The notes: generated by a model not told the origin, from the sequence alone. Positions 53,197 to 60,444 are shown, counted from the first letter of the stretch. The stretch: DNA of 64,000 nt from Intestinimonas massiliensis (ex Afouda et al. 2020) (GCF_900626285.1 NZ_LR131147.1:153750-217749); one strand, 5' to 3'. Translations and numbers: made by a program.

Positions 53197-53811
53197 TTAC
53201 ATTGTTCCTTTCAGTGTCTCCAGATAATCCACGATGGTACTGATCTGAACGGCCACCGTCTCATCCGCCGCTTCGGGTACAAACAGCGGCAGCGTCTGCG
53301 GAATCGCACGGCGGACGATCATAACGGTCAGGCTTAGATTCGTAAACAGGTTGATTCTGTTCTGATCGGCTCTGATCCCAAAGCACTCCAGAATGTCGCC
53401 GAAAAGGCGGGACTGCTTTTCCCGGAAAAGCTGGTAGCTCTCCTCCGACAAGCGCCGGAAGATCAGCTGCTGCTCCTCGATGGTCAGAACGGCAATCCCG
53501 TTTCGCTCGCCATAGCAGCAGGTATGGAGGAATTGACGCACCGCCTCCCGCCAGCTCAGGGCAGGATCAGCCATCAGCTTTTGCGCATACGCCAGGATTT
53601 TGGGCTGCTGGAGATACAGCGTCTCCACGATCAGATCCTCCTTCGTGGGGAAGAAGGAGTAAAAGAACGTGCGTGAGATGCCCACCGCCTTATAGATCTG
53701 CTCCACCGTTGTGTGCTGGATCCCCTGCCGGGCCATCAGTTCAAGCGCTGTGGTAACCAGGGATTTTCGGATCTGCTCCCGCTCTTTCTCTGAATAAGCG
53801 ACCTTCGGCAT
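53197..53811 (-). CDS. TetR/AcrR-family transcriptional regulator
   Basis: The 204-aa regulator has an N-terminal HTH (LELMARQGIQHTTVEQIYKAVGISRTFFYSFFPTKEDLI) and a helical ligand-binding domain. ATG 53811 follows GAGAGGTGAG; six upstream codons are less likely. A perfect palindrome lies between this ATG and the promoter region. The divergent neighbour is a lipoprotein gene. Confidence 0.88.
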   Translation of the reverse strand: MPKVAYSEKEREQIRKSLVTTALELMARQGIQHTTVEQIYKAVGISRTFFYSFFPTKEDLIVETLYLQQPKILAYAQKLMADPALSWREAVRQFLHTCCYGERNGIAVLTIEEQQLIFRRLSEESYQLFREKQSRLFGDILECFGIRADQNRINLFTNLSLTVMIVRRAIPQTLPLFVPEAADETVAVQISTIVDYLETLKGTM

Positions 53812-53829
53812 CTCACCTCTCCCCTTCAT

Positions 53830-53855
53830 AAAAACAAATCTACAGATTTGTTTTT
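53830..53855. promoter_or_regulatory. Operator palindrome of the TetR regulator
   Basis: AAAAACAAATC-TACA-GATTTGTTTTT is a perfect 11-bp inverted repeat starting 19 bp upstream of the regulator start, between the divergent tetR-like and lipoprotein genes. Autoregulation is inferred. Confidence 0.7.
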
Positions 53856-53975
53856 ATTTTAACATGTCGGTCGCTACATTACAAGCACAACTTGCACTAA
53901 CCGGAGAGATCGTATATTATGAAATTAAGTTCCAGCGCCATCAAACCGGATATTCAGGAAAGGTGGGAACAACCG

Positions 53976-54464
53976 ATGAAACGGGTACTTGCCATTTTGA
54001 GTGTGCTGCTCCCCTGCACCCTGCTGCTGGCCGGGTGCACCGCCCCGCCGGAGGCCACCAAGCGGGACACCATTCCCTTTTCGGAGGGACAGCTCTATGC
54101 CGTCGCTCACCTGGGCTATCAGCAGATCGAAAATCTGGATTACTATACGGAGCATTACCTGGACAGCGACGCGCTGCCCATCCACTATCTTTCCGACGGA
54201 GACTACTATCTGGTGATCCCCCGGTATGATGGCATGTCCCTCTCCCTCTCTCAGGGAGATATTGAGACCTTGGGGTCTGTGCTGATTTTTGAGGATCCCA
54301 ACTGCCAGCCGTTTATTATCCAGTGCAATGCCAGCGATATCTTTGCAGACGCCGTCATTCATTTGACCTATGGCGAGGAGGAAGCGGAATTCTCCCCCTT
54401 TATCTCGTTGAAAGACGGCTCCGTTGACATCGGCCCAAACGGGCTGCTCCTGACAGAGGAATAA
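53976..54464 (+). CDS. Lipoprotein of unknown function
   Basis: ATG 53976 gives 162 aa: a lipoprotein signal peptide (KRVLAILSVLLPCTLLLAGC) with lipobox LLAGC, then an acidic domain rich in Tyr and Asp (HYLSDGDYYLVIPRYDGMSLSLS). It ends LKDGSVDIGPNGLLLTEE. AGGTGGG is upstream. The gene is divergent from the TetR regulator, so it may be its target. Confidence 0.75.
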   Translation: MKRVLAILSVLLPCTLLLAGCTAPPEATKRDTIPFSEGQLYAVAHLGYQQIENLDYYTEHYLDSDALPIHYLSDGDYYLVIPRYDGMSLSLSQGDIETLGSVLIFEDPNCQPFIIQCNASDIFADAVIHLTYGEEEAEFSPFISLKDGSVDIGPNGLLLTEE

Positions 54465-54467
54465 ATG

Positions 54468-54507
54468 TAAAAAGCCTTGAAATCCTTTTGGTTTCAAGGC
54501 TTTTTAT
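54468..54507 (+). terminator. Intrinsic terminator after the lipoprotein gene
   Basis: AAAAAGCCTTGAAA pairs with TTTCAAGGCTTTTT around a 9-nt loop. Near-identical hairpins recur at 57137-57173 and 60407-60443. Confidence 0.88.
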
Positions 54508-54537
54508 TTAATAAAGGCAGGCGGGAAACCATACTTT

Positions 54538-54717
54538 TTATCCGGCTGTTTGCTTGTTATTGCGGCCGCAAATGCTCCTTTGCGTTGCAATGGTGAGCAA
54601 AGTATCCCCCAGCTGCGTCAGGGTCACTCCAAGCAAATTCAATTCATCTTCCGTTAGTTTACAGGCAAGCGCATTGGCAACAGCAGTGATGGAAGCCGTC
54701 AATTCGCATGAATTCAC
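54538..54717 (-). CDS. Small protein, DUF6774-like
   Basis: GTG 54717 following GGAGG by 9 bases gives 59 aa (NSCELTASITAVANALACKL, TEDELNLLGVTLTQLGDTL and onward). The pattern NSCEL...ALA...LTxDELxLLxxxxTQLGDTLxTI resembles short DUF6774 proteins of gut Clostridia; this naming rests on memory of the pattern only. Helical, no export signal. Confidence 0.55.
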   Translation of the reverse strand: MNSCELTASITAVANALACKLTEDELNLLGVTLTQLGDTLLTIATQRSICGRNNKQTAG

Positions 54718-54781
54718 AACAGAACCACCTCCATACCCATTGTATGACCACATGGTCAGGGCGTGTATGCCATCTGCCGCG

Positions 54782-55468
54782 TCACTTTTTGCCGGTATTC
54801 TTTTCGTAGAGAATAAATTTTAGATTCCGGTCACAGACCGCTAAAAAGACGTCTTTTGCGGAGTGGACGCGGCGCTGTTCCAGCTGCTTGTCCAGCCAGG
54901 TCAAATCCAGTCCCATACGCTTGAGGTTGTCCTCCAAAATTCGGCCGTCCATAATCAGCTCCGTGAACAGCAGTTCCTGTTCCGGCTCCAGATTCATATC
55001 ATTGGGCGTGGCAGGACGCTGGCTGCTGACGGGGAGAATGGTAAGTTTTCCGTTGTACTCAAAAACAGCTGTTTGGATATTTGACAAATCAAAGTATCCC
55101 TGCTGCCTGCACATGACCATAAACTCGCTTAAATCCAGCTTGGCCTTTTTCAGATTTTCACGGTATAGCTTTCCGTGATCCATGAGAATTGTAGGCGTAC
55201 CATTAAGATATTTACGCGATCTGGGAATCCGATTGGAGACAACGCTCAGCAGCACGGTAACACCTCCATAGATCAGCATAGCCGTGAGCGGTTTCCATGG
55301 CTCCTCCAGCTCTGTAGCCATTTCAGCCGCAATGGAGCCAATCGTTATCCCAGTAATATAGTCGAAAAAATCCAGCTGGGCAATTTGTTTGTGTCCAATA
55401 AATTTAGCCACCAAAAACAGCGCGCCAAACGAGCCCAGCGCGGTGAGGCAAAGAACCAGAAAGCTCAT
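54782..55468 (-). CDS. DUF421 membrane protein (YetF/YrbG family)
   Basis: The 228-aa protein has three N-terminal TM segments (about residues 3-20, 33-55 and 60-77) and a C-terminal soluble DUF421 domain with GTPTILMDHGKLYRENLKKA, LSEFMVMCRQQGYFDLSNI and LPVSSQRPATPND. YetF-type proteins occur in spore formers; function is unclear. ATG 55468 follows AGGGGTGAT; 18 upstream codons are rejected. Confidence 0.87.
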   Translation of the reverse strand: MSFLVLCLTALGSFGALFLVAKFIGHKQIAQLDFFDYITGITIGSIAAEMATELEEPWKPLTAMLIYGGVTVLLSVVSNRIPRSRKYLNGTPTILMDHGKLYRENLKKAKLDLSEFMVMCRQQGYFDLSNIQTAVFEYNGKLTILPVSSQRPATPNDMNLEPEQELLFTELIMDGRILEDNLKRMGLDLTWLDKQLEQRRVHSAKDVFLAVCDRNLKFILYEKNTGKK

Positions 55469-55478
55469 ACGATCACCC

Positions 55479-55625
55479 CTACTCCTTTTTATATTCTGTC
55501 CAAACCTCCGGCAAGCATTCACGGCAGCGTCGTTTCAGCTCCGGTGTACACAGTCTGCCGGAACAGGGTGGGGTGCATCCAAAGGAAATGCCGGTGTGTC
55601 CTTCTGCCTTCCTTCGACATAGCAT
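55479..55625 (-). CDS. Possible small cysteine-rich protein upstream of DUF421
   Basis: A 48-aa frame (MLCRRKAEGHTGISFGCTPP onward) has six cysteines, mostly in a C-x3-C-x4-C...C-x2-C layout (GCTPPCSGRLC, RRCREC). AGGGG lies 8 bases before ATG 55625, and the stop is 10 bp before the DUF421 start. It could be a metal-binding peptide or chance. Confidence 0.3.
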   Translation of the reverse strand: MLCRRKAEGHTGISFGCTPPCSGRLCTPELKRRCRECLPEVWTEYKKE

Positions 55626-55671
55626 GACCTGAGCCCCTATTAAATAACGAGGCTCAGAGAGGAATGACCTT

Positions 55672-57051
55672 ATGGGAATCACCAATTCCAATAAAACCCT
55701 GAGTGAAACGCGCATTGACTGCGGCGGTTCTTTTCAGGTAAAACTTTCTTTAACGGCAGCGCCCGATATCGTGTCAAACCCCACTGATATTGTACTCATT
55801 CTCGACCGCTCTGGGAGCATGGCGGGAAGTGCGCTGGCGAATATGAAAAACGGAGCCAAGGCCTTTATCGACATTATCGATGAGGCAACGGACGGCACAC
55901 AGGACGGGCAAATCGGATCGGGAAGCCGCATCGCCATTGTCAGCTTCGCAGAGACGGCAACGGCAGATACGCAGCTGATCACCTCAGCGGCCGATTTAAA
56001 GTCTGCGGTAGACGCCCTGTCCGCCGGCGGCAATACCAACCACGCGGACGCGTTTACCAAAGCATCCGAGCTGCTGGCAGCCCCCTCGGCAAACGCCCGT
56101 GTGATGGTGATGTTTACCGATGGCCAGACTACCGCAGGCCCGGACCCCAGCCCCATAGCGGCCGCAGCCAGGGCGGCGGGCGTGGTCATTTATGCCATCG
56201 GGCTGTCCGGCAGCAGTGGTGTGGATGCTTCCGCTCTGGAAGACTGGGCCTCCAAGCCCTCGTCTGCCTATGTGGCAATCACGCCGGATAACGCAGAATT
56301 GGAGCAGCTTTTTAAAGATTTGGCCAGAAACATTGCAAAACCCGGAGCAACCAATGTTTCGGTCGTCGATAAGGTGTCCCCCTGTTTCCGGATCACTTCT
56401 GTTGCCACACCCTCAAAGGGCACGGCCAGTCTGCTGGACGCCAACACGGTACGGTGGCAAATTGACGAACTGGGTGTGTCGCAAAGTGAAGGGGCGGCGC
56501 TGGAGTTTACTGTTGAGCACATTGGGCCCTGTTCCGGACTCATCAAGGCAAATGAGTCTATCTCCTACAGTGACACGGAGGGCAACGTGGTGATCTTCCC
56601 CTCCCCTGAGCTGGAGGTAACCTGCGATAACATCATCTTTCCAGAGAGCTGCCCGGAACCCATTGACCTCACCGTTGCCGGCTGTAAAGATACGCTGGAA
56701 TTTGATGCCGGTGCGATTGGGATGGAGTCCCTCGGCCGCATCGTCCAGTTAACCGTTACCCTGCAAAACGTCTGTCCCAACAGGCGGGTTGCTTTGGCCG
56801 CCATCCTGACTGAAGTGGATGCCCAGGGTCTTGAATATAAGCGTGGTATGAAAACCATATTGATTCCCACCCACACAAGGGGCACCTGCCGGGATGTAAC
56901 GGTCCGGTGCATCAAGTTTGTCCTTCCTGAAAGTCTGGACGTTTCCGGCTCAACGAGTTCCATCTGCAATGACCGAAAGTTCAAGGCCCGCTTTATCGCA
57001 AACTATATCGACAACGACTTTGAGTGCTGCAATACGGTGCTGAACCCGTAA
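55672..57051 (+). CDS. Von Willebrand A domain protein with cysteine-rich C-terminal half, no export signal
   Basis: The 459-aa protein has a vWA domain (residues about 35-230) with a complete MIDAS: DRSGSMAGS, then GGNTNHADA and MFTDGQT. The C-terminal half is beta-rich and DUF11-like, and carries 11 of the protein's 12 cysteines, ending FECCNTVLNP. There is no signal peptide, anchor or sorting motif, so it would be cytoplasmic unless released by lysis, for example as a spore-coat component (inference). AGAGGAATGACC precedes the ATG. Confidence 0.82.
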   Translation: MGITNSNKTLSETRIDCGGSFQVKLSLTAAPDIVSNPTDIVLILDRSGSMAGSALANMKNGAKAFIDIIDEATDGTQDGQIGSGSRIAIVSFAETATADTQLITSAADLKSAVDALSAGGNTNHADAFTKASELLAAPSANARVMVMFTDGQTTAGPDPSPIAAAARAAGVVIYAIGLSGSSGVDASALEDWASKPSSAYVAITPDNAELEQLFKDLARNIAKPGATNVSVVDKVSPCFRITSVATPSKGTASLLDANTVRWQIDELGVSQSEGAALEFTVEHIGPCSGLIKANESISYSDTEGNVVIFPSPELEVTCDNIIFPESCPEPIDLTVAGCKDTLEFDAGAIGMESLGRIVQLTVTLQNVCPNRRVALAAILTEVDAQGLEYKRGMKTILIPTHTRGTCRDVTVRCIKFVLPESLDVSGSTSSICNDRKFKARFIANYIDNDFECCNTVLNP

Positions 57052-57058
57052 CGGCACC

Positions 57059-57086
57059 GCCGGGTACCACTTTTTCGGTATCCGGC
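57059..57086 (+). terminator. Hairpin after the vWA gene
   Basis: GCCGGGTACC and GGTATCCGGC pair with one wobble around a T-rich loop, 8 bp after the vWA stop. There is no T-run after the stem, so its role as a terminator is uncertain. Confidence 0.35.
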
Positions 57087-57136
57087 TACATAGGATTTGT
57101 CCCTTGCACAACCGGGCGTCTCGGGTGCCATCAATA

Positions 57137-57173
57137 TAAAAAAGCCTTGAAACCGTTTGGTTTCAAGGCTTTT
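57137..57173 (-). terminator. Duplicated tRNA-Ala terminator at the left junction
   Basis: AAAAAAGCCTTGAAACC...GGTTTCAAGGCTTTTT copies the terminator next to the intact tRNA-Ala (60407-60443), with one loop change. It was probably the host tRNA's own terminator before the element inserted. Confidence 0.7.
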
Positions 57174-57219
57174 TGGTGGAGATAAGCGGGATCGAACCGC
57201 TGACCCCTTGAATGCCATT
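57174..57219 (-). repeat. attL: 46-nt remnant of the tRNA-Ala(GGC) 3' half
   Basis: Read on the minus strand, this matches the intact tRNA-Ala from the anticodon loop through the encoded CCA, with one difference (variable loop, 57206). Identity ends at 57219, exactly at the anticodon loop, where tyrosine integrases often cross over. It marks the left end of the integrated element. Confidence 0.9.
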
Positions 57220-57371
57220 GCCTCCAGGCTCGTCCCGTTCTGTATCATGTTCTGTTCTTTGGTGCCATAAAATCCCCTGCGTTTTCAATGCTTTGCGGCC
57301 CGTTTTTCAGTCCTTGCAGGAAAGATACGGATGCCGCAGGCGGTACCGATACCTGCACAAAGTGCGCAAAA

Positions 57372-57391
57372 GTGTTAGAAATGTGTTAGAA
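57372..57391 (+). repeat. Left arm-type repeat of the element
   Basis: GTGTTAGAAATGTGTTAGAA, itself two copies of GTGTTAGAA at 11-bp spacing, is repeated exactly at 60355-60374. Its placement inside both att ends suggests integrase arm-binding sites. Confidence 0.65.
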
Positions 57392-57417
57392 GCTGCCGTT
57401 ACAGAAAACCACAGCCA

Positions 57418-57457
57418 CGGCCCCTGGAATACGCTTTAATGCGTGTTCCAGGGGCCG
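57418..57457. repeat. Large hairpin upstream of the RHH gene
   Basis: CGGCCCCTGGAA pairs with TTCCAGGGGCCG, extended by ACGC/GCGT after one mismatch, with loop TTTAAT. A second hairpin, GGGGGC-GCA-GCCCCC, is at 57506-57520. Either may be a single-strand origin or a terminator. The rest of 57220-57526 shows no gene. Confidence 0.5.
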
Positions 57458-57526
57458 CGGCATGCAGGGGCACGCAGCAAGCAACGACTGCGCACGGGTA
57501 GCAAAGGGGGCGCAGCCCCCAGCATC

Positions 57527-57547
57527 GGAGTAACGTAAAAGTACTCC
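57527..57547. promoter_or_regulatory. Inverted repeat abutting the element promoter (candidate RHH operator)
   Basis: GGAGTA-N9-TACTCC ends one base before the -35 box at 57548. RHH regulators bind such short repeats; the link is inference. Confidence 0.45.
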
Positions 57548-57576
57548 TTGACTTTCTGAGCGTTCCATTCTATATT
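57548..57576 (+). promoter_or_regulatory. Promoter of the element genes
   Basis: TTGACT (57548-57553), a 17-bp spacer and TATATT (57571-57576) lie 20 bp before the RHH gene. Confidence 0.7.
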
Positions 57577-57596
57577 GTTCCCAGGAGGTGGTATTT

Positions 57597-57866
57597 ATGC
57601 CATCGGACAAAAAGCGCATCAACCTGACTGTTCCAGACCCACTTTATGAGCGGCTTCAGCAATTCAAGGAGAAAAATGGCATCGTCAACGATGCCACCGC
57701 CTGCTTGCAGCTCATCACCCAGCAACTAAACAGCCAAGACCAGTCGGAAGTACTGATGAACCTGCTGCGGGAGACCTCGCTTGACACACTCATGCAGCTT
57801 TCCAACGACGGACTTGCTTTCAGCAAGGAGGCCTTTGCAAAGAAGCTCGAAAAGTCCGGTAGCTAG
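57597..57866 (+). CDS. Ribbon-helix-helix (CopG-like) regulator of the element
   Basis: The 89-aa protein starts MPSDKKRINLTVPDPLYERL, the RHH pattern of a basic strand followed by two helices, then a helical extension (LMNLLRETSLDTLMQL). ATG 57597 with AGGAGG eight bases upstream is preferred over GTG 57588 inside that site. CopG-type proteins often repress plasmid rep genes; it is the first gene of the element and directly upstream of the origin and rep. Confidence 0.75.
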   Translation: MPSDKKRINLTVPDPLYERLQQFKEKNGIVNDATACLQLITQQLNSQDQSEVLMNLLRETSLDTLMQLSNDGLAFSKEAFAKKLEKSGS

Positions 57867-57870
57867 TCTC

Positions 57871-57898
57871 TGCACAGGGGCAGTATTACCCCTGTGCA
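57871..57898 (+). promoter_or_regulatory. CRESS-type replication origin: stem-loop with nonanucleotide CAGTATTAC
   Basis: A perfect 10-bp stem TGCACAGGGG/CCCCTGTGCA (57871-57880 and 57889-57898) closes a loop so that CAGTATTAC occupies 57881-57889. This fits NANTATTAC, the nicking nonanucleotide of circular Rep-encoding ssDNA viruses, on the rep coding strand. By analogy the nick would fall between 57887 and 57888. It lies 138 bp upstream of rep. Confidence 0.85.
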
Positions 57899-57925
57899 AC
57901 GATGTAATTTGTGTACCTATCCGCC

Positions 57926-57970
57926 TGTGAATCATCCGTGAATATGAAAAAGAACGGTACGGTCATATTC
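57926..57970 (+). promoter_or_regulatory. Short repeats beside the origin (candidate Rep-binding iterons)
   Basis: TGTGAAT (57926-57932) and CGTGAAT (57937-57943) are spaced 11 bp apart, followed by an inverted repeat GAATATGA...TCATATTC (57940-57947, 57963-57970). CRESS origins usually carry short iterons near the stem; assignment here is tentative. Confidence 0.35.
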
Positions 57971-58035
57971 TTAAAAAATCCCGTGCCAATGATGAAGAAT
58001 GGAAAGGAGATGATTCAACAAAGAAAGGAGTTATT

Positions 58036-58962
58036 ATGCCTAGAGAATCTGCAAGCCGCAAGTATCAACTTACCATCAACAACCCCCAGGAGCATGGACT
58101 TACTCATCTGGTTCTGCGTGCGGCCATAGACAGCCTTACCGGCTGCCTGTATTGGTGCCTGTGCGACGAGATTGGCGTGGAAGGGACCCTGCACACCCAT
58201 GTCTATCTGGTCTTTCAAAATCCGGTCATGTTCTCCACCATTCAGCGCCGGTTTTATGGCGCTCACATCGAGCAGTGCAAAGGCAGCAACCAGGAAAACC
58301 GGGACTATGTGCGCAAGGAAGGCAAATGGGCCAATGACCCCAAGCATGGTACCAATTTACCGGATACCTTCGAGGAATCCGGGCCGCTGCCCCCGGAACC
58401 GCAGAAACGAATGCGCGACAGCGATGGCATCCTCGCCATGATTCATGCCGGCTCTTCTGACGCCTCTATCTTGGAGGTCTTTCCTTCCGCCTACCGCAGC
58501 CTGCGGCAAATCGCCGAGGCACGGCAAGCAATTCGAAGCGAAGAATTCCGCAAGATATTTCGGCAGCTCCACGTGGTTTATCTCTGGGGACAGACCGGAA
58601 TAGGCAAAACCCGCGGCATTATGGAGCGCCACGGCTACGAAAATGTCTATCGGGTAACCAACTATAATCATCCCTTCGACAGCTACGCAGGGGAAGATGT
58701 AATGCTTTTTGACGAGTTTCGTTCCAGTCTGTCAATTAGTGATATGCTATCCTATCTGGACGGCTATCCGCTGCTATTGCCTTGCCGATACGCCGACAAA
58801 ACCGCCTGCTATACGAAGGTGTATGTGGTAAGCAATATTCCCCTTGAGGCGCAGTATCCCGATGTCCAAGCGGAAGAACCCGCCACCTGGGCGGCCTTTC
58901 TGCGGCGTTTCCATGAGCACTACGAGCTGCTCCCCCCTGACAGCAGCGATGCGCCGTTTTAA
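58036..58962 (+). CDS. CRESS-type replication initiator Rep (HUH endonuclease + SF3 helicase)
   Basis: The 308-aa protein has rolling-circle motif I YQLTINNPQ (10-18), motif II HTHV (His53, His55) and motif III YVRK with nicking Tyr91 and Lys94. The superfamily 3 helicase follows: Walker A GQTGIGKT (185-192), Walker B MLFDEF (223-228) and motif C VVSN (264-267). This one-Tyr HUH plus SF3 order and length are those of circovirus/nanovirus-like Reps and related bacterial plasmid Reps. AAAGGAG precedes ATG 58036. All catalytic residues are intact. Confidence 0.93.
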   Translation: MPRESASRKYQLTINNPQEHGLTHLVLRAAIDSLTGCLYWCLCDEIGVEGTLHTHVYLVFQNPVMFSTIQRRFYGAHIEQCKGSNQENRDYVRKEGKWANDPKHGTNLPDTFEESGPLPPEPQKRMRDSDGILAMIHAGSSDASILEVFPSAYRSLRQIAEARQAIRSEEFRKIFRQLHVVYLWGQTGIGKTRGIMERHGYENVYRVTNYNHPFDSYAGEDVMLFDEFRSSLSISDMLSYLDGYPLLLPCRYADKTACYTKVYVVSNIPLEAQYPDVQAEEPATWAAFLRRFHEHYELLPPDSSDAPF

Positions 58963-58974
58963 GGGGGTGCTGCG

Positions 58975-59169
58975 ATGTTCCGTGACTATCCAGACGTGAT
59001 GACCGTCCGGCAGGCCGCCCATGCTCTGGGCATCTGCGAGGCATCGGTCTACCGTCTGATTCACGCCAGGGCCCTCGGCACCTGCCGGGTCGGGCGAAAA
59101 ATACTGGTGCCCAAGGTCTGTCTGATCGACTATGTGACCTCGGCCCGGTATATGGTATCTCATCTGTAA
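58975..59169 (+). CDS. Excisionase-like helix-turn-helix protein
   Basis: The 64-aa protein (VMTVRQAAHALGICEASVYRLIHARALG, with a following wing RVGRKILVPKVCL) matches MerR-type/excisionase HTH_17 proteins. It starts 12 bp after rep with GGGGGTG upstream and lies 38 bp before the integrase gene, the usual place for xis. Confidence 0.82.
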   Translation: MFRDYPDVMTVRQAAHALGICEASVYRLIHARALGTCRVGRKILVPKVCLIDYVTSARYMVSHL

Positions 59170-59207
59170 CGGCAGACAAATCTACACTGTCAGGAAAGGA
59201 GTTCAAC

Positions 59208-60353
59208 ATGACAGGCAGTCTGCAAGAAAAAAACGGCATATACTACATGGTACTGAACACCTACGAGAACGGCAAACGGAAGCAGCGATGGTTCTCCACC
59301 GGTCTGCCCGTACGCGGCAACAAGCGTAGGGCGGAGCAGCTGCTTCGGGAGAAGATCCGCCTGCTTGAGGCGGAAACCGGCCGTACATCTTCCAATATCC
59401 TGTTTTCGGATTATGTACGCCGCTGGCTGTCCACTGTCCGGCACAAGGTGGACCCGGTGACCTTCCAGGGTTATGAAGTGCTTGCCAAGCGCCATATTCT
59501 GCCCTGGTTTGACGAACACAAGTTTTCTCTGCACGATCTGAACGCGGAAGTCCTGCAAGGGTATATGGACGAGAAGGCCGCCAACGGACGCGTGGACGGC
59601 AAAGGCGGCCTTTCTCCCCGCTCCCTGATCCTTCACAAAAACATCCTCAGCCAGACGCTGGACGAGGGTGTGAAAAGCGGCCTGCTGCCAGCCAATCCCT
59701 GCCGCTTTCTGAGCCTTCCCAGGGTCCAGCGGCATGAGGCGCATTTTTACACCGCCCAGCAGCTGCAAGCCCTTTTTGACGCCATCCGGGACGAACCGCT
59801 TTATCCCCTGGTGAAAATCGCGGCTCTTTACGGCCTACGCCGCAGTGAACTTTTGGGATTGAAATGGGATAGTATCGATTTTGAGCGGAAAACGCTGACA
59901 ATCCGGCATACGGTCTCTAAAGTGACCAAAGCAGTGGAGAAGGACAAAACCAAAAACGCCAGCAGCTACCGCTCCTTTCCGCTGATCCCGGAGGCGGAGA
60001 CCATCTTCCGCCGCGAACAGGAGGCGGCAAACAAAAACCGCCGCCTGTTCGGGCGGCAGTACCAGGAAAACGATTCCGTCTTTAAATGGCCGGACGGGCA
60101 TCCCTTCTCCCCGGACTATGTGACGGATCGCTTTTCTTCCCTGCTCAGGAAGCATGGCCTCCCTCCCATTCGTTTCCATGAGCTGCGCCACTCCTGCGCC
60201 AGTCTGCTGCTCAACGCCGGCTTTCACCTGAAGGATGTGCAGGAATGGATGGGCCACGCCGATATCAAGATGACCGCAAATATCTACGGCCATCTGGACG
60301 TAAGGCGCAAGCAGGATATGGCCGCCAGGCTCGGCGGAGTGTTGAAGGGTTAG
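59208..60353 (+). CDS. Tyrosine recombinase (integrase) of the element
   Basis: The 381-aa protein has an N-terminal arm-binding AP2-like domain (residues 1-60), a core-binding SAM-like domain (63-165) and a catalytic domain with Arg211 (LYGLRRSELLGL), His324-x-x-Arg327 (HELRHS), His350 (MGHADI) and nucleophile Tyr360 (TANIYGHL). This is the Tn916/phage-type integrase layout. AGGAAAGGAG precedes the ATG. It is transcribed towards the target tRNA and ends 92 bp from the tRNA 3' end. Confidence 0.95.
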   Translation: MTGSLQEKNGIYYMVLNTYENGKRKQRWFSTGLPVRGNKRRAEQLLREKIRLLEAETGRTSSNILFSDYVRRWLSTVRHKVDPVTFQGYEVLAKRHILPWFDEHKFSLHDLNAEVLQGYMDEKAANGRVDGKGGLSPRSLILHKNILSQTLDEGVKSGLLPANPCRFLSLPRVQRHEAHFYTAQQLQALFDAIRDEPLYPLVKIAALYGLRRSELLGLKWDSIDFERKTLTIRHTVSKVTKAVEKDKTKNASSYRSFPLIPEAETIFRREQEAANKNRRLFGRQYQENDSVFKWPDGHPFSPDYVTDRFSSLLRKHGLPPIRFHELRHSCASLLLNAGFHLKDVQEWMGHADIKMTANIYGHLDVRRKQDMAARLGGVLKG

Positions 60354-60354
60354 G

Positions 60355-60374
60355 GTGTTAGAAATGTGTTAGAA
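60355..60374 (+). repeat. Right arm-type repeat of the element
   Basis: Exact second copy of the 20-bp GTGTTAGAA-AT-GTGTTAGAA repeat at 57372-57391, in the same orientation. It starts one base after the integrase stop. Confidence 0.65.
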
Positions 60375-60406
60375 CCGCGGCACGGGCGGTCTGTTTCAAG
60401 GCGCAA

Positions 60407-60443
60407 AAAAAAGCCTTGAAACCATTTGGTTTCAAGGCTTTTT
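60407..60443 (-). terminator. Terminator of tRNA-Ala(GGC)
   Basis: On the minus strand AAAAAGCCTTGAAACC and GGTTTCAAGGCTTTTTTTT form a stem with a short loop and an eight-T tail one base after the tRNA. It is part of the right att copy. Confidence 0.88.
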
Positions 60444-60444
60444 C

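Noticed and set aside
57944..58129. Possible small gene (MKKNGTVIFLKNPVPMMKNG and onward) between the origin and rep
   Set aside because: It overlaps rep by 94 bp in another frame, has no ribosome site, and covers the candidate iterons.
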